The notes: generated by a model not told the origin, from the letters alone. A stretch of DNA of 64,000 bases from Azoarcus sp. DN11 (GCF_003628555.1 NZ_CP021731.1:3720001-3784000), one strand, 5' to 3'; counted from the stretch's first letter, positions 47,392 through 59,512 are shown. Program-made: numbers and translations.

Positions 47392-48446
47392 TGCTCGCAC
47401 GCCCCGACGCCCGGCGTCGCCCCTTCCTCGCCGTGCGTCGCCCCCTCGTCGCACGGAGCCTCTCGTCCGTCGTACCGCGGCTTCTCGCACTGCGCGAGCC
47501 CCTCGATCGCTGGCTGTTCCGCGTCGGACGGCCTGACCCTGCGCCGATCGTGCTCGGGCATCGGCGCATCTTCGTGCTGCCGACGCCTGCCGGCCTGGCC
47601 TTCGCAGGCGCCCTCCTGATCATGCTGTTCGCATCGATCAACTACAACCTGAGCCTCGGCTACGCGCTTGTCTTCCTGCTCGGAGGCGTCGCGGTGGCAA
47701 GCATCGTGCACGCATTCCGCAACCTGCTCCACCTCTCGATCACACCTGGCCGGGCGGACCCGGTTTTCGCCGGCGAGCGCGCCAGTTTCCACCTCGTCGT
47801 GAGCAACCAGCGGCGGGCGCGGCGCCCATCCCTGCATCTCAAGGCACGCGGCGCACTGGCACCGTTCGCGATTGCCGCCGAGGACAGTGCCGATGTCCTG
47901 CTCCCGCTGCCGACCACGCGGCGCGGCTGGATGCCGCTCGGCCGCGTGCACATCGAAACGACGTATCCGCTGGGTCTGATCCGCGCCTGGAGCGTGCTCG
48001 CACCCGATCAGCGCTGCCTCGTCTACCCCGCGCCCGAGCGCCTGCCACCGCCCTTGCCGGAGTCTGGCGCGCACTCCCTCGGCCAGCGCAGCGGTGCCGG
48101 CGGCGACGACGATTTCGCCGGACTGCGCCCGCATCAGGCGGCGGATTCGCCGCGCCATGTTGCATGGAAAATCCTTGCCCGCGGCGGCCCCATGCTCACC
48201 AAGCAATTCAGCGGACTGGACGGCGGCGAGGTTCATCTCGACTGGGCCGCCCTGCCGCCCCCCCTCGGCACGGAAGCGCGCCTGTCGCGCCTCGCGGCGT
48301 GGGTCGTGATCGCGGAGCAGCGCGGACTCGCTTTCTCTCTTGCCCTGCCCGGCGCAAGCGTCGCCGTCGGCCGCGGGCCTGGCCATTGCGCCAACTGCCT
48401 GCTGCGACTCGCCCTTTTCGGAACGGGAGAGGCTGCCGATGCGTGA
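47391..48446 (+). CDS. DUF58 domain-containing membrane protein
   Basis: 351 residues. Two adjacent membrane helices near residues 60-110 (GLAFAGALLIMLFASINYNLSLGYALVFLLGGVAVASIVHAF) precede a long soluble region with the DUF58 core (SGAGGDDDFAGLRPHQAADSPRHVAWKILARGGPMLTKQF). DUF58 proteins act with MoxR ATPases. The N-terminal 45 residues are Arg-rich (RPDARRRPFLAVRRPLVARS); a later start is possible. It overlaps the next start by 8 bp. Confidence 0.9.
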   Translation: MLARPDARRRPFLAVRRPLVARSLSSVVPRLLALREPLDRWLFRVGRPDPAPIVLGHRRIFVLPTPAGLAFAGALLIMLFASINYNLSLGYALVFLLGGVAVASIVHAFRNLLHLSITPGRADPVFAGERASFHLVVSNQRRARRPSLHLKARGALAPFAIAAEDSADVLLPLPTTRRGWMPLGRVHIETTYPLGLIRAWSVLAPDQRCLVYPAPERLPPPLPESGAHSLGQRSGAGGDDDFAGLRPHQAADSPRHVAWKILARGGPMLTKQFSGLDGGEVHLDWAALPPPLGTEARLSRLAAWVVIAEQRGLAFSLALPGASVAVGRGPGHCANCLLRLALFGTGEAADA

Positions 48447-50388
48447 AGCGCGCACGCCGACGCCGCTGCAATTCGGATGGCTTCTCGCCGCCGTGGCCGC
48501 GACGGTCGCACCGCACGCGATCGAGTTCTCCGCCTGGCTGGTCATCCTGTGCGCCAGCCTCATTGCCGTGCGTGCCGCCCTGGCGTGGCGACGCGGACAG
48601 CCCCCGCATCAACTCCTGATCGTGCTGATCGGCATCGCATCGGGAGCCGGCGTCAGACTCGAATTCGGACATTTCTTCGGCAAGGATCCGGGCGTCGCGC
48701 TGCTGGCGGTGCTGCTGTGCCTGAAGCTGCTCGAATCGCGCACCACGCGCGACGTCCGCGCTGCGGTCCTGCTCGCACTCTTCCTGCAGGTCGGCCTGTT
48801 TTTTTCCAACCAGACGCCGGGCATCGCGGCCCTCGCACTTGCCGGCACCCTCCTCGCGACCACGACCCTGCTCAGCCTCGAGGACGATGGAGTTCTTCCG
48901 GCCGCGCAGCTGCGAACGGGTGCCGTGCTCCTCGCCCAGGGACTGCCCTTCATGCTGGTGCTGTTCGTGCTGTTCCCGCGCATCCAGGGGCCGCTGTGGG
49001 GCCTGCCGGCGGACGCGTACAGCGGCATGACCGGGCTATCCGACTCGATGGCGCCCGGATCGATCAGCCAACTCGGCCTGTCCGACGCGATCGCCTTCCG
49101 CGCCGAGTTCGACGGCCCCCCGCCTCCGCCCGCACAACGGTACTGGCGTGGCCCGGTGCTCACCCGCTACGACGGAAGGACCTGGCGACCCGGCCTCAGC
49201 GTGTCCACGACCACCCCCGGTTACGAGCCGTCGGGACTCGCCTACAGCTACCGTCTCACGCTGGAGCCGCACAATCAGCCGTGGCTCCTCGCGCTCGATT
49301 TCCCAGCTGCGAATATCCCCAATGCGCGCTATACCAGCGACTACCGGCTGCTTGCCGAGCAACCCGTGCGCGTTCGCTCACGCTTCGACCTGCGTTCGTA
49401 TCCAGCGACGGCCATCGGCATCACCGAAACTCCGGCCGCACTCGCCGAAGCACGGCGTCTGCCGGCGAACGTCAACCCGCGCAGCCGCGCACTTGCACGG
49501 GAGATTGCCGCCGGCGCCCCGGATCACGACACCATCCTCGCCCGCACCCTCGAACGCCTGCGCGGCATCGGCCTGACCTACACACTCAGTCCCCCCATGC
49601 TGGGCACCCACGCGGTGGACGAGTTCCTGTTCGACACCCGGCAGGGATTCTGCGAGCACTTCGCCTCCGCCTTCGTGTTCCTGATGCGCGCGGCAGGCGT
49701 GCCGGCGCGCGTGGTCACGGGCTATCAGGGCGGCGAAATCAATCCTGTCGACCACAGCCTGGTCGTGCGCCAGTCCGACGCCCATGCGTGGGCAGAAGTC
49801 TGGCTCGCCGGGCGCGGATGGATCCGCGTCGACCCCACGGCCCTGTCCGCCCCCGCCCGGATCGAATCCGGCCTCAGTGCCGCCCTGCCCGAATGGGACC
49901 CCCTCCCGCTGCTCCGGCGCCCCGGCCTGGACTGGCTGCGGGACCTGCGCCACCACTGGGAGGCCCTATCCAATACGTGGAACCAGTGGGTTCTTGGATA
50001 CAATCCCGAGCGGCAACGCGAACTGCTGGAACGGATCGGCTTCTCCCAACCCGACTGGCGCACCCTGACCATCCTCCTCGGGGCGTCCGCGACAGCCCTG
50101 ATGATGCTGCTTTTCGCCTGGGCTCTTGCGCGGCGCCGTCGGTACGATCCGCTCGACACCGCGTGGGCGCAGCTTTCCCGCAAACTCGCCCGTCGCGGCG
50201 CTGCGCGGCACCCGTGGGAAGGCCCGCTCGATTACGGCGAGCGACTGTCGACAGCCTTCCCCGACCATGCGCAGGCCCTGCGCACGATCACCGAGGGTTA
50301 CGCCAGGCTGCGCTACGGGGGAGACCAGGTCGCCCCGCACAGCGTTCGCGAACTCGCCCGATCCATCCGGAGATTGAACCTCAAATGA
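48439..50388 (+). CDS. tgpA: TgpA-like membrane transglutaminase-fold protein
   Basis: 649 residues. Six or so N-terminal helices (about 10-190, including DUF3488-type LLIVLIGIASGAGVRLEFGHFFGKDPGVALLAVLLCLKLLE), then a periplasmic transglutaminase-like domain with Cys in RQGFCEHFASAF, His in QSDAHAWAEVWL and Asp in WIRVDPTA, one more helix (TILLGASATALMMLLFAWALA) and a C-terminal DUF4129-like tail. Pseudomonas TgpA is essential and sits in the same MoxR-DUF58-TgpA set, so the name is used by analogy. ATG 48439 overlaps the DUF58 end; the stop overlaps the mltB start (ATGA). Confidence 0.88.
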   Translation: MREARTPTPLQFGWLLAAVAATVAPHAIEFSAWLVILCASLIAVRAALAWRRGQPPHQLLIVLIGIASGAGVRLEFGHFFGKDPGVALLAVLLCLKLLESRTTRDVRAAVLLALFLQVGLFFSNQTPGIAALALAGTLLATTTLLSLEDDGVLPAAQLRTGAVLLAQGLPFMLVLFVLFPRIQGPLWGLPADAYSGMTGLSDSMAPGSISQLGLSDAIAFRAEFDGPPPPPAQRYWRGPVLTRYDGRTWRPGLSVSTTTPGYEPSGLAYSYRLTLEPHNQPWLLALDFPAANIPNARYTSDYRLLAEQPVRVRSRFDLRSYPATAIGITETPAALAEARRLPANVNPRSRALAREIAAGAPDHDTILARTLERLRGIGLTYTLSPPMLGTHAVDEFLFDTRQGFCEHFASAFVFLMRAAGVPARVVTGYQGGEINPVDHSLVVRQSDAHAWAEVWLAGRGWIRVDPTALSAPARIESGLSAALPEWDPLPLLRRPGLDWLRDLRHHWEALSNTWNQWVLGYNPERQRELLERIGFSQPDWRTLTILLGASATALMMLLFAWALARRRRYDPLDTAWAQLSRKLARRGAARHPWEGPLDYGERLSTAFPDHAQALRTITEGYARLRYGGDQVAPHSVRELARSIRRLNLK

Positions 50389-51395
50389 AACGCACCCTCG
50401 TCGCCGCGGTCCTCTGTCTCGGACTGTTTTCCCAACCCGGCCTCGCCGACGGCTCCTACGCACAACGCCCCGAAGTCATCAGCTTCGCGACCACCATGCA
50501 GGAAAAGTACGGTTTCAATCGCGACGAAGTGCTTGCCGCCCTCGGACAGGCCCACCACGAACCGCGCGTCATCGAACTGATCCGCCCGCCCGCCACGACC
50601 GGCGTCCGCTCATGGCAGCGCTACCGCGCGCGCTTCCTTGACGGCAAGCGCATCGACGGCGGCGTCGCCTTCTGGCAGGCCCACGCGGCGGCGCTGCAGA
50701 AAGCGACCGAACAATATGGCGTACCGCCCGAAATCATCGTCGCCATCATCGGCGTGGAGACCTTCTACGGCCGCGACACCGGCAATTTCGAGATCGTCTC
50801 GGCCCTCGCCACCCTGGCATTCGATTACCCGCCGCGTGCGTCGCTCTTCCTCGGCGAACTCGAACAGATCTTCCTCCTCGCCCGCGAACAGGGCCGCGAC
50901 CCGCTTTCCTACTACGGCTCCTACGCGGGCGCGATCGGCTACCCCCAGTTCCTGCCCAGCAGCATCCGCAGCTATGCCGTGGATTTCGACGGCAACGGCC
51001 GTATCGATTTCGACGAACCCGACGACGCCATCGGCAGCGTGGCAAACTACCTGGCCCGGCACGGGTGGGTACGCGGCGAGGCAGTGGCGATTCCCGCCCT
51101 GCTGTCGCCCGAAACGAACGCGCAAGCGCTCGTCGACGCCGGCATCGAGCCCGTCCTGACGCCCGGGCAGATCACCGCTGCGGGAATCGTCGCCGCCAGC
51201 AGCAATCCCCCGACCGCGCCCGCCACCCTCGTCGACCTCGCGACGCCGGGCGCGCCGACCGAATACTGGCTTGGCTATCGCAACTTCTACGCGATCACGC
51301 GCTACAACAAGAGCAGCTTCTACGCGATGGCGGTGTTCCAACTGGCCCGCGCGCTGCGCGATCAGTACGCAAGCGTCACCGGCAACGCCCCATAG
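50385..51395 (+). CDS. mltB: Membrane-bound lytic murein transglycosylase B
   Basis: 336 residues. A signal sequence (LVAAVLCLGLFSQPGLA) without a convincing lipobox precedes a family GH103 domain: catalytic Glu in IIGVETFYGRDTG, SYYGSYAGAIGYPQFLPSSIRSYAVDFDGNGRIDF and the C-terminal NFYAITRYNKSSFYAMAVFQLA. It cuts peptidoglycan glycan strands to 1,6-anhydromuramyl products. The absence of a lipobox suggests a soluble periplasmic form. Coupled to tgpA by a 4-bp overlap, which is an unusual partner and suggests the whole set works on the cell wall. Confidence 0.92.
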   Translation: MKRTLVAAVLCLGLFSQPGLADGSYAQRPEVISFATTMQEKYGFNRDEVLAALGQAHHEPRVIELIRPPATTGVRSWQRYRARFLDGKRIDGGVAFWQAHAAALQKATEQYGVPPEIIVAIIGVETFYGRDTGNFEIVSALATLAFDYPPRASLFLGELEQIFLLAREQGRDPLSYYGSYAGAIGYPQFLPSSIRSYAVDFDGNGRIDFDEPDDAIGSVANYLARHGWVRGEAVAIPALLSPETNAQALVDAGIEPVLTPGQITAAGIVAASSNPPTAPATLVDLATPGAPTEYWLGYRNFYAITRYNKSSFYAMAVFQLARALRDQYASVTGNAP

Positions 51396-51408
51396 GCCGG
51401 CAGAACCA

Positions 51409-52344
51409 TCAGAGGAGCTCGTCGCGGGAAATTCCGCGGCGCTTGACGGTGCGCCGCAACTGGCTCAAAGCCTCGAGCTGGATCTGGCGGACCCGCTCGC
51501 GCGTGAGCGACAGGCGCGCCGCCAGTTCTTCCAGCGTCATCACCTCGCATTCGTCCAGTCCGTAGCGGTGGCGGATGACGAGTCGCTGCTTTTCATTGAG
51601 CATGCCGATCCATTCGCGGATCAGCTCCTCGACCTCGGCATCCTGGATCGACAAGTCCGGAGAAGTCGCCTGGTCGTCCGCGAGCGACTCCCCGATCGAC
51701 AGGCTCGGGTCGATCTCCAGCGGCGCATCGAGCGAGGCGGTATGCTCGCTCAAGGCCAGGATCGCGCGCACCTCCTCGACGGACTTGTCCAGCCTCGCGG
51801 CGATCTGCTCCAGCGTGAACTCGCCGTTCCCGGCCGCCTCGAGGCTGCGCTGGGCCCTCAGGACCTGATTGAGTTCCTTCACGACGTGGACCGGCAACCG
51901 GATCGTGCGCGACTGGTTCATGATCGCACGCTCGATATTCTGGCGTATCCACCACGTCGCATAGGTCGAGAAGCGGAAACCGCGCTCCGGATCGAATTTT
52001 TCCAGCGCGTGCATCAAGCCGAGATTGCCCTCCTCGACCAGATCCAGCAAGGGAATGCCGCGGTTCAGATAGTGCTTGGCAATATTGACGACCAGCCGCA
52101 GATTGCGCTCGATCATCGTCTGCCGGGCCGCGAAATCCCCCGCCCTGACCCGCCGCGCCAGTGCGCCCTCCTCTTCTGCGGTCAGCAGCGGGTTGGCGCC
52201 GATTTCGTTGAGGTAGATCTGGGTAACGTCGCTGAGGAACTCGTTCTCGAAAGCCGGAGCCGCACGTTCGACGAACACCTCCACCTCGAGAGGCAGATCC
52301 GGCTCCTGACTTTCAACATCGTCATGACTTGCCGGATCGTACAT
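51409..52344 (-). CDS. rpoS: RNA polymerase sigma factor RpoS
   Basis: 311 residues. Region 1.2 ([21 protein letters not shown]), region 2 ([63 protein letters not shown]), region 3 and region 4 ([30 protein letters not shown]) are complete. It is the stationary-phase and stress sigma factor. GAGGAGG gives a strong ribosome-binding site before ATG 52344. It lies 10 bp after nlpD, where the main rpoS promoter of other proteobacteria is found. Confidence 0.96.
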   Translation of the reverse strand: MYDPASHDDVESQEPDLPLEVEVFVERAAPAFENEFLSDVTQIYLNEIGANPLLTAEEEGALARRVRAGDFAARQTMIERNLRLVVNIAKHYLNRGIPLLDLVEEGNLGLMHALEKFDPERGFRFSTYATWWIRQNIERAIMNQSRTIRLPVHVVKELNQVLRAQRSLEAAGNGEFTLEQIAARLDKSVEEVRAILALSEHTASLDAPLEIDPSLSIGESLADDQATSPDLSIQDAEVEELIREWIGMLNEKQRLVIRHRYGLDECEVMTLEELAARLSLTRERVRQIQLEALSQLRRTVKRRGISRDELL

Positions 52345-52354
52345 AGCCTCCTCG

Positions 52355-53290
52355 TCAGCGTGCAGGCAAATACTTCAACGGATCGACCGGGCGGCCCTGC
52401 TTGCGGATCTCGAAATGCACTTTGGGGCGATCCGCATCGGTGCTGCCCAGCTCGGCAATTTTCTGGCCCTTCGAGACGGAATCGCCTTCCTTCACCAGCA
52501 GCTGCTGGTTATGCGCATAGGCTGTCAGGTAATTCGCGTCGTGCTTGATGATGACCAGTTTTCCGTAGCCACGCAAGCCACTGCCGGAATACACGACTTT
52601 CCCGCCCGCCGACGCGATGACAGGATCCCCGAGCTTGCCGGCAATATCGACACCTTTGTTCGTGCCTTCGTCGAAAGTGCCGATCACCTGGCCGGACGCC
52701 GGCCACAACCACGCCGTGTTGCCGGGCGCCTTGTCCGGCTCCGGAGCCGTTGCCGGTGCAGGCGGCGCAACCGAAGAACCGGGCGCCGTGGCGCGCGGAC
52801 TCAGCAATGCCCAAGCCTCGTCGCTGTAAGGCTGTTTGCCACCTCGCGGTTCCTGCTTGAGCCCGCCCGCCGCGGCCGGAGCGCCCTCGCCTGAAGGCTT
52901 GACCGGCTGGATGTCCACCGGCTGGGTCGTCGCAATCGGCTGCACCACGGTACCGTTCGTCGCGGCAGGGGTCGATCCGGGACCCACCCTGAGCGTCTGG
53001 CCGACGTGGATCTGGTTCGGGTCCGTGAGGCCGTTCCATGCGACCAGATCCTTTGTCGTCACCCCATACTGCCGCGCAATGCCCAGCAGGGTATCTCCGG
53101 GACGAACGGTGTGGGAAGGTGCCTCGGCCTTCGACGCGGGCACACTTGCCGCCGGCTCCGCGGCCGGCGGCGGAGTAACGTCACGAACAGGCGCGGGCCG
53201 CGGCGTGGCGGCGCATCCGGACAGCACAGCGACGAGACTACCAAGCGCCAGCCAGCGGCACACATGACCAAGCTTCACTGAATCACTCAT
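52355..53290 (-). CDS. nlpD: Murein hydrolase activator NlpD
   Basis: 311 residues. Lipobox LSGC (C26), a LysM domain at about 60-103 ([29 protein letters not shown]), a Pro/Ala linker and a C-terminal LytM (M23) domain. The LytM domain keeps TAYAHN and VHFEIR but has Asn in place of the first zinc-binding His (NKGVDIAG), as in activators that stimulate AmiC rather than cutting peptidoglycan. Its start overlaps the pcm stop (ATGA). Confidence 0.94.
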   Translation of the reverse strand: MSDSVKLGHVCRWLALGSLVAVLSGCAATPRPAPVRDVTPPPAAEPAASVPASKAEAPSHTVRPGDTLLGIARQYGVTTKDLVAWNGLTDPNQIHVGQTLRVGPGSTPAATNGTVVQPIATTQPVDIQPVKPSGEGAPAAAGGLKQEPRGGKQPYSDEAWALLSPRATAPGSSVAPPAPATAPEPDKAPGNTAWLWPASGQVIGTFDEGTNKGVDIAGKLGDPVIASAGGKVVYSGSGLRGYGKLVIIKHDANYLTAYAHNQQLLVKEGDSVSKGQKIAELGSTDADRPKVHFEIRKQGRPVDPLKYLPAR

Positions 53291-53943
53291 TCCGTACCAG
53301 TCAACAATGGGACGAATCGCACAGCGTCGAGGCGACTCTCCCGAAAAACATTCCCCTGCCGCTCGATCATCACGAGCCGCTGATCCGCGCCGCCCAGCGG
53401 GAGCATCAGTCGTCCGCCGGGAGCAAGTTGCTCCTTGAGGGACACCGGCACACTCGCAGCGGCAGCCGCGACTATAATCGTGTCATACGGAGCAGCCTCG
53501 GGCAAACCCATTGTGCCGTCCGCACATTTCAGCCGAACGTTCGGCAGGCGCAGCGGCCTCAGATTCTCGCGTGCCACATCCAGCAGCGATCGGATCCTTT
53601 CGACCGCATACACCTCCGAAGCGACGAACGACAGCACCGCCGCCTGATAGCCACAGCCTGCTCCGACCTCCAGCGTGCGGCCGAGTTCGCGGCCTGTGCG
53701 CAAGGTCTCGATCATTTTCGCGACCACGAAGGGTTGCGAAATCGTCTGCTGGTAGCCGATCGGCAAGGCGGTGTCGTCGTAGGCGCTGTACGCCAATCCC
53801 TCTTCGACAAAGGTATGGCGCGGCACCTGCATCATCGCCGCGAGGACGCGCTCGTCTCTGATCCCCTGGCCGCGCAAACGTTCCACCATGCGCGCACGCG
53901 CACGCGTGGCCGCCTGCCCGGGGTCGGCTCTGCGCAAGCTCAT
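53287..53943 (-). CDS. pcm: Protein-L-isoaspartate O-methyltransferase
   Basis: 218 residues. It methylates isoaspartyl residues to start repair of aged proteins. The N-terminal [40 protein letters not shown]-binding [14 protein letters not shown] and C-terminal [12 protein letters not shown] blocks are present. ATG 53943 overlaps the surE stop as ATGA and is preferred; an in-frame start 12 bp earlier is possible. The surE-pcm-nlpD-rpoS order is conserved in gamma- and betaproteobacteria. Confidence 0.95.
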   Translation of the reverse strand: MSLRRADPGQAATRARARMVERLRGQGIRDERVLAAMMQVPRHTFVEEGLAYSAYDDTALPIGYQQTISQPFVVAKMIETLRTGRELGRTLEVGAGCGYQAAVLSFVASEVYAVERIRSLLDVARENLRPLRLPNVRLKCADGTMGLPEAAPYDTIIVAAAAASVPVSLKEQLAPGGRLMLPLGGADQRLVMIERQGNVFRESRLDAVRFVPLLTGTE

Positions 53944-54683
53944 CGCGCCAGCCACTCGGAAACACCCGCCATCAGGTTGTAATGCGTCAGATCGATCTGG
54001 AGGGGCGTGATCGAGACGAAACCTTCGGCAACTGCGTGAAAGTCCGTCCCTTCGCCCGCATCCGCGGCCTGGCCGGCAGCCCCGACCCAGTACACGGTCT
54101 CATTGCGTGGCGTCACGCTACGAACGACCGCTTCGGCCTTGTGGCGCTTGCCCAAGCGCGTAATCGTGTGTCCGCGCAGTTCCCCGTACGGACGATCGGG
54201 GACATTCACATTCAGCAGCACCGGCTGACGTAACGGCTCGCGCATGAAGCGCTCCACCAGATCGCGTGCGACACGGGCCGCAGTGGAAAAATCGCTCGCC
54301 TGCTTGCTGACGAGCGAGATCGCGATCGACGGCACCCCCAGGAGATAGCCTTCGGTGGCGGCTGCGACGGTACCGGAATACACCGTGTCGTCGCCCATGT
54401 TGGCGCCATGGTTGACCCCCGATACCACCATGTCCGGCAGATGGTCCAGCATGCCCGTCACCGCCAGGTGTACGCAGTCGGTGGGCGTGCCATTGACGAA
54501 ATAGAATCCGTTCGCCGCACGTCGCAGCGACAGGGGGCGGTCGAGGGTCAGCGAATTGCTGGCACCGCTGCGATCGCGCTCCGGCGCGACGACGGTGACA
54601 TCCCCCACCTCCGACAGGGCCGCGGCCAACGCGGCAATGCCGGGTGCAAAATAACCGTCGTCGTTACTGACCAGAATACGCAT
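53940..54683 (-). CDS. surE: 5'/3'-nucleotidase SurE
   Basis: 247 residues. Metal-binding [11 protein letters not shown] (residues 5-15), [11 protein letters not shown] and [19 protein letters not shown] carry the active-site Asp, Asn and Ser residues. It dephosphorylates nucleoside monophosphates and polyphosphate in stress survival. ATG 54683 begins [11 protein letters not shown]; an in-frame start at 54713 would add 10 residues. First gene of the rpoS operon in this window. Confidence 0.96.
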   Translation of the reverse strand: MRILVSNDDGYFAPGIAALAAALSEVGDVTVVAPERDRSGASNSLTLDRPLSLRRAANGFYFVNGTPTDCVHLAVTGMLDHLPDMVVSGVNHGANMGDDTVYSGTVAAATEGYLLGVPSIAISLVSKQASDFSTAARVARDLVERFMREPLRQPVLLNVNVPDRPYGELRGHTITRLGKRHKAEAVVRSVTPRNETVYWVGAAGQAADAGEGTDFHAVAEGFVSITPLQIDLTHYNLMAGVSEWLAR

Positions 54684-54812
54684 GTTTCTTCCGTTCGGAG
54701 GGATACAGACCACGATGCGGAGCCGGATGTATCGCAGAAGCGGCGAAGCATCTTAGCACACCGACGCACCTCGCCCGGACACCTGGCACCGCCCGACGGG
54801 GTGCTGAAACGC

Positions 54813-54834
54813 AAAAACCGGCCAGCGGCCGGTT
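54813..54834 (-). terminator. Intrinsic terminator of tRNA-Pro
   Basis: AACCGGCC (54816-54823) and GGCCGGTT (54827-54834) form a stem with a 3-base loop. On the minus strand it is followed by a T-run (complement of AAAAA at 54813-54817), 16 bp past the tRNA. Confidence 0.8.
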
Positions 54835-54849
54835 CTTGTCTGAATTTAT

Positions 54850-54927
<78 letters not shown>

Positions 54928-54974
54928 CACAAGCCAATAGTATAGCAGGGTGTATGACTTTTGCCAGTACTGAA

Positions 54975-55355
54975 TCACGCTTTCAGCAATACCAGCGTTG
55001 CAACGATCTCCGCGCGCACGGCTGCCAGCGTCTGACGCAGGCGTTCCGATTCCTCGACGACCTCCTGCTCGTGGATCGCCGATTCTCCAAGCTTGTTGCG
55101 CGCCCCGGAGATCGTGAAGCCTTCGTCATACAGCAGTTCGCGGATGCGGCGCACCAGCAGCACCTCATGGTGCTGGTAGTAGCGTCGGTTACCGCGTCGC
55201 TTGACCGGTTTCAGCTGCGTGAACTCCTGCTCCCAGTACCGCAGTACATGGGGCTTCACGGCGCACAATTCGGCGACTTCGCCGATCGTGAAGTAGCGCT
55301 TCGCCGGAATCGGCGGCAGAGACCCGGAAGCCTCGTTATGGCTGCTTGCCTGCAT
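54975..55355 (-). CDS. MerR-family regulator
   Basis: 126 residues. A MerR winged helix ([69 protein letters not shown], residues 21-90) is followed by a short coiled-coil ([22 protein letters not shown]). There is no metal- or drug-binding cysteine motif. This MerR follows ihfA in many beta- and gammaproteobacteria, but its target is unknown to me. It overlaps ihfA by 20 bp. Confidence 0.9.
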   Translation of the reverse strand: MQASSHNEASGSLPPIPAKRYFTIGEVAELCAVKPHVLRYWEQEFTQLKPVKRRGNRRYYQHHEVLLVRRIRELLYDEGFTISGARNKLGESAIHEQEVVEESERLRQTLAAVRAEIVATLVLLKA

Positions 55356-55647
55356 CGCTCAGCTGCTCCACGGCTGCCTTAAGCTTCTGACTGGCATGAA
55401 AGGTGACGACGCGGCGCGCGGTGATCGGAATCTCCTCACCCGTCTTCGGATTGCGTCCCGGCCGCTGCGGCTTGTCGCGCAACTGGAAATTACCGAATCC
55501 GGAGAGCTTCACGGATTCGCCTTTCTCCAGCGCGAGCCGGATCTCCTCGAAAAAGCCTTCCACCATGTCCTTGGCTTCACGCTTGTTGAGGCCGACACGC
55601 TCGAACAGCAGATCGGCCAGCTCTGCTTTGGTCAGGGTCACGTTCAT
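55336..55647 (-). CDS. ihfA: Integration host factor subunit alpha
   Basis: 103 residues. A DNA-bending HU/IHF fold: [61 protein letters not shown] with the intercalating Pro in the RPGRNPKTG arm, and [10 protein letters not shown]. Partner of IhfB (not in this window). It follows pheT by 8 bp. Confidence 0.96.
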   Translation of the reverse strand: MNVTLTKAELADLLFERVGLNKREAKDMVEGFFEEIRLALEKGESVKLSGFGNFQLRDKPQRPGRNPKTGEEIPITARRVVTFHASQKLKAAVEQLSDAGKQP

Positions 55648-55655
55648 TTCTGGGG

Positions 55656-58034
55656 CTATCCACGCAAGCGGGCGCCGAGCACCGTTTCGGCATGCTGCAC
55701 AATCGCCGTGACCGCGGCATCCACCTCCGCGTCCTCAAGCGTGCGTTGAGTATCTTGCATCAACACCCTGAACGCAAGGCTCTTTTTGCCCTGTTCGATG
55801 CCCTTGCCATGATACACATCGAAGAGCTCGACCCCCTTCACGATGTCAGGCGCCGACTCGCCGAGCACCTCGATCACGCGCGCCACCGGCAGGGCCTGCT
55901 CGACCACGAGCGCGAGGTCGCGAGTGACTGCAGGCTGGCGCGAGATTTCTTCGTAGACCGGCAGTTGCGCTTGCAGCACCGCATCCATGTCGAGTTCGAA
56001 CACGACCGGAGCCGCCCCCAGGTCGTAACGCTGCACCCAGACCGGATGCAGTTCGCCGACGACGCCGATGCGCCGGCCCTCGAGCAGCACGGCGGCGGCG
56101 CGCCCCGGATGCAGGGCGGGATCGGACACGGGTTCGAATCTCAGGGCGCGCGGCGCAAACAGGGCCTCGACATCCGCCTTGACGTCGTAGAAGTCGACAT
56201 TGCGTGTCGGCGCGCCCCACTGCTCGGGCAGCGCGGCGCCGCCGGCGAGCCCGGCAACGCGCATCGGCTGATGGAAACCGGCGACAGGTTCGCCGTCTGC
56301 CTTGCGCTCGAAGCAGCGGCCGATCTCGAAGACACGCACGCGTGCCTGCTGGCGCTTGCGATTGGCGACGAGGTTGCCGGTGAGGCCCGGGATCAGGCTG
56401 CTGCGCATCACGCTCATCTGGCTGGCGATCGGGTTCGCGAGCCGGATCGGCGTCTCGTTGGCGCAGAAATCGCGCTCCCACGCCTCTTCGACGAAAGCGT
56501 AGTTGACCACTTCCTGGTAGTCCCGCCCCGCCAGCAGGTGACGCACGTCCCACGCACTACGCCCGGATTCGGAACGATCCAGCATCGCGAGGCCACCCTG
56601 CGGCGGCAGCGCCGGGATGTTGTCGTAGCCGTAGAGGCGCGCGATCTCCTCGATCAGATCCTCCTCGATCTCGATATCGAAGCGGAAGGACGGAGGCACG
56701 ACGAGCAGGTTTTCGCCATCCTTACGCACGTCGAGGTGCACGCCAGCGAGCAGCTTCACGATCGCGGCATCGTCAAGGTCGATACCGAGCAGGCGGCGCG
56801 CGCGCGCCGGACGCAGGCGGACCGCCTTGCGCGCCGGCAGGTGCTCGTTCGACACGGCCTCGACCACCGGACCGGCAGCACCACCGCAGATTTCGAGGAT
56901 CAACTGAGTGGCGCGCTGGATCGCACCGCTCGCAAGTTCGAAATCCACGCCACGCTCGAAGCGGTGCGAGGCATCGGACACGAATCCGTAGCTGCGCGCA
57001 CGCCCGGCGATCGCATCGGGCGCGAAGAAGGCGCTCTCGAGGAACACGTCGGTGGTGTCGAGCGTGATGCCGCTGTCCTCTCCGCCCATGATCCCGGCCA
57101 GCGCCAGCGCACGCGTCTCGTCGGCGATCAGCAGGGTGTCGGACGACGGAGTGACGGTCTGCTCGTTGAGCAGCAGCACCTGCTCGCCCTCGGACGGAAA
57201 GCGCACGTGGATCGCGCCCGACAGGCGCGCGTTATCGAACGCGTGCAGGGGCTGGCCGAGCTCGAGCATGACATAGTTGGTGACGTCGACCAGCGCACTG
57301 ATCGAACGCACGCCGCAGCGCTGCAGGCGCTGCTTCATCCAGTCGGGCGTCGGCGCCTTCGCATCGACGCCGCGCAGGATGCGGCCGAGGTAACGCGGGC
57401 AGGCGGCCGGCGCGTCAAGCACGATCGCACGACGGTCGTCGATCGTCGGCGCGACGGCCACGACGTCGGGCACTGCAAGCGGCTGGGCGGTCAGCGCCGC
57501 GACTTCGCGGGCGACGCCGACGAGGCTCAGGCAATCCGAACGGTTGGGCGTCAGCTTGATCGTGAAGAGCGTGTCGTCGAGCCCGAGATAGTCGCGCACG
57601 CTCGTGCCGATCGGCGCACCGGGCGGAAGTTCGAGCAGACCGCCATGATCCTCCGACAGTCTCAGCTCGCGGGCCGAGCACAGCATGCCGAACGACTCGA
57701 CGCCGCGCAGCTTGGCCGCCTTGATGTCGAAACCGGGCAGCTTCGCGCCGACGACGGCGCAGGGCACCTTCATGCCGACCGCGGCATTGGGCGCGCCGCA
57801 GACGATCTGCAGCAACTCACCCTGCCCCGCGTCGACCTTGCACAGCTTCAGCTTGTCGGCGTTCGGGTGCTTTTCCGCTGCGACGATCTGCGCGACGACC
57901 ACGCCGGTGAAAGGCGGCGCGACCGGAGCGGATTCTTCGACCTCGAGGCCGGCCATCGTCAGCAGATGTCCGAGCGCCTCGCTGTCGAGCGGAGGATTGA
58001 CGAGGCTCCGCAGCCACTGTTCCGAGAATTGCAT
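55656..58034 (-). CDS. pheT: Phenylalanyl-tRNA synthetase beta subunit
   Basis: 792 residues. An N-terminal tRNA-binding OB domain (about 40-150: [26 protein letters not shown]), B3/4 editing domain, B5 domain and a C-terminal FDX-ACB anticodon domain (about 700-792: [20 protein letters not shown]). It forms the alpha2-beta2 enzyme with PheS. Full length and intact. It follows pheS by 7 bp. Confidence 0.97.
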   Translation of the reverse strand: MQFSEQWLRSLVNPPLDSEALGHLLTMAGLEVEESAPVAPPFTGVVVAQIVAAEKHPNADKLKLCKVDAGQGELLQIVCGAPNAAVGMKVPCAVVGAKLPGFDIKAAKLRGVESFGMLCSARELRLSEDHGGLLELPPGAPIGTSVRDYLGLDDTLFTIKLTPNRSDCLSLVGVAREVAALTAQPLAVPDVVAVAPTIDDRRAIVLDAPAACPRYLGRILRGVDAKAPTPDWMKQRLQRCGVRSISALVDVTNYVMLELGQPLHAFDNARLSGAIHVRFPSEGEQVLLLNEQTVTPSSDTLLIADETRALALAGIMGGEDSGITLDTTDVFLESAFFAPDAIAGRARSYGFVSDASHRFERGVDFELASGAIQRATQLILEICGGAAGPVVEAVSNEHLPARKAVRLRPARARRLLGIDLDDAAIVKLLAGVHLDVRKDGENLLVVPPSFRFDIEIEEDLIEEIARLYGYDNIPALPPQGGLAMLDRSESGRSAWDVRHLLAGRDYQEVVNYAFVEEAWERDFCANETPIRLANPIASQMSVMRSSLIPGLTGNLVANRKRQQARVRVFEIGRCFERKADGEPVAGFHQPMRVAGLAGGAALPEQWGAPTRNVDFYDVKADVEALFAPRALRFEPVSDPALHPGRAAAVLLEGRRIGVVGELHPVWVQRYDLGAAPVVFELDMDAVLQAQLPVYEEISRQPAVTRDLALVVEQALPVARVIEVLGESAPDIVKGVELFDVYHGKGIEQGKKSLAFRVLMQDTQRTLEDAEVDAAVTAIVQHAETVLGARLRG

Positions 58035-58041
58035 GATTCGA

Positions 58042-59091
<1,050 letters not shown>

Positions 59092-59096
59092 TCAGG

Positions 59097-59126
59097 AAAA
59101 AAAAAGGAGGCCAGGCCTCCTTTTTT
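59097..59126 (-). terminator. Intrinsic terminator between rplT and pheS, possible attenuator
   Basis: GGAGGCC (59106-59112) and GGCCTCC (59114-59120) around one base, extended by A-run and T-run pairs on both sides; the minus-strand T-run is 9 long. It starts 15 bp after the rplT stop and ends 23 bp before pheS. pheST expression would depend on read-through. Confidence 0.85.
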
Positions 59127-59140
59127 CGTGCTGCGTCGGA

Positions 59141-59500
59141 TTACGCAGCGAGTTTGGCCCGGGCTTGGTCGGCGAGCGCCGCAAAAGCGGGCTTGTCGAA
59201 CACGGCCAAGTCGGCCAGCACCTTGCGATCGACTTCGATTGCGGCCTTCTTCAGGCCGTTCATGAAGGTGCTGTAGGTCAGGCCCACTTCACGCGCGGCG
59301 GCGTTGATACGGGCGATCCACAGGGCACGGAACTGGCGCTTGCGCTGGCGACGGTCACGATAGGCGTACTGACCGGCCTTCATCACCGCCTGTTTGGCGA
59401 TGCGGTATACGTTCTTGCGGCGGCCGCGGTAACCCTTGGCCTGATCGAGAACCTTCTTGTGACGTGCGCGGGCGGTTACACCACGTTTAACTCGGGGCAT
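59141..59500 (-). CDS. rplT: 50S ribosomal protein L20
   Basis: 119 residues, the usual length. [27 protein letters not shown] and [30 protein letters not shown] are diagnostic. L20 is needed for early 50S assembly and in several bacteria represses its own operon by binding the leader. It lies 12 bp after rpmI. Confidence 0.98.
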   Translation of the reverse strand: MPRVKRGVTARARHKKVLDQAKGYRGRRKNVYRIAKQAVMKAGQYAYRDRRQRKRQFRALWIARINAAAREVGLTYSTFMNGLKKAAIEVDRKVLADLAVFDKPAFAALADQARAKLAA

Positions 59501-59512
59501 AGTGGACTCCTA

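Noticed and set aside
48477..51395. A 972-codon open frame spanning the transglutaminase and mltB genes
   Set aside because: Only its last 336 codons are mltB. The rest runs out of frame through tgpA, has an Arg/Pro/Ala-rich composition typical of GC-rich shadow frames, and mltB has its own ATG coupled to the tgpA stop.
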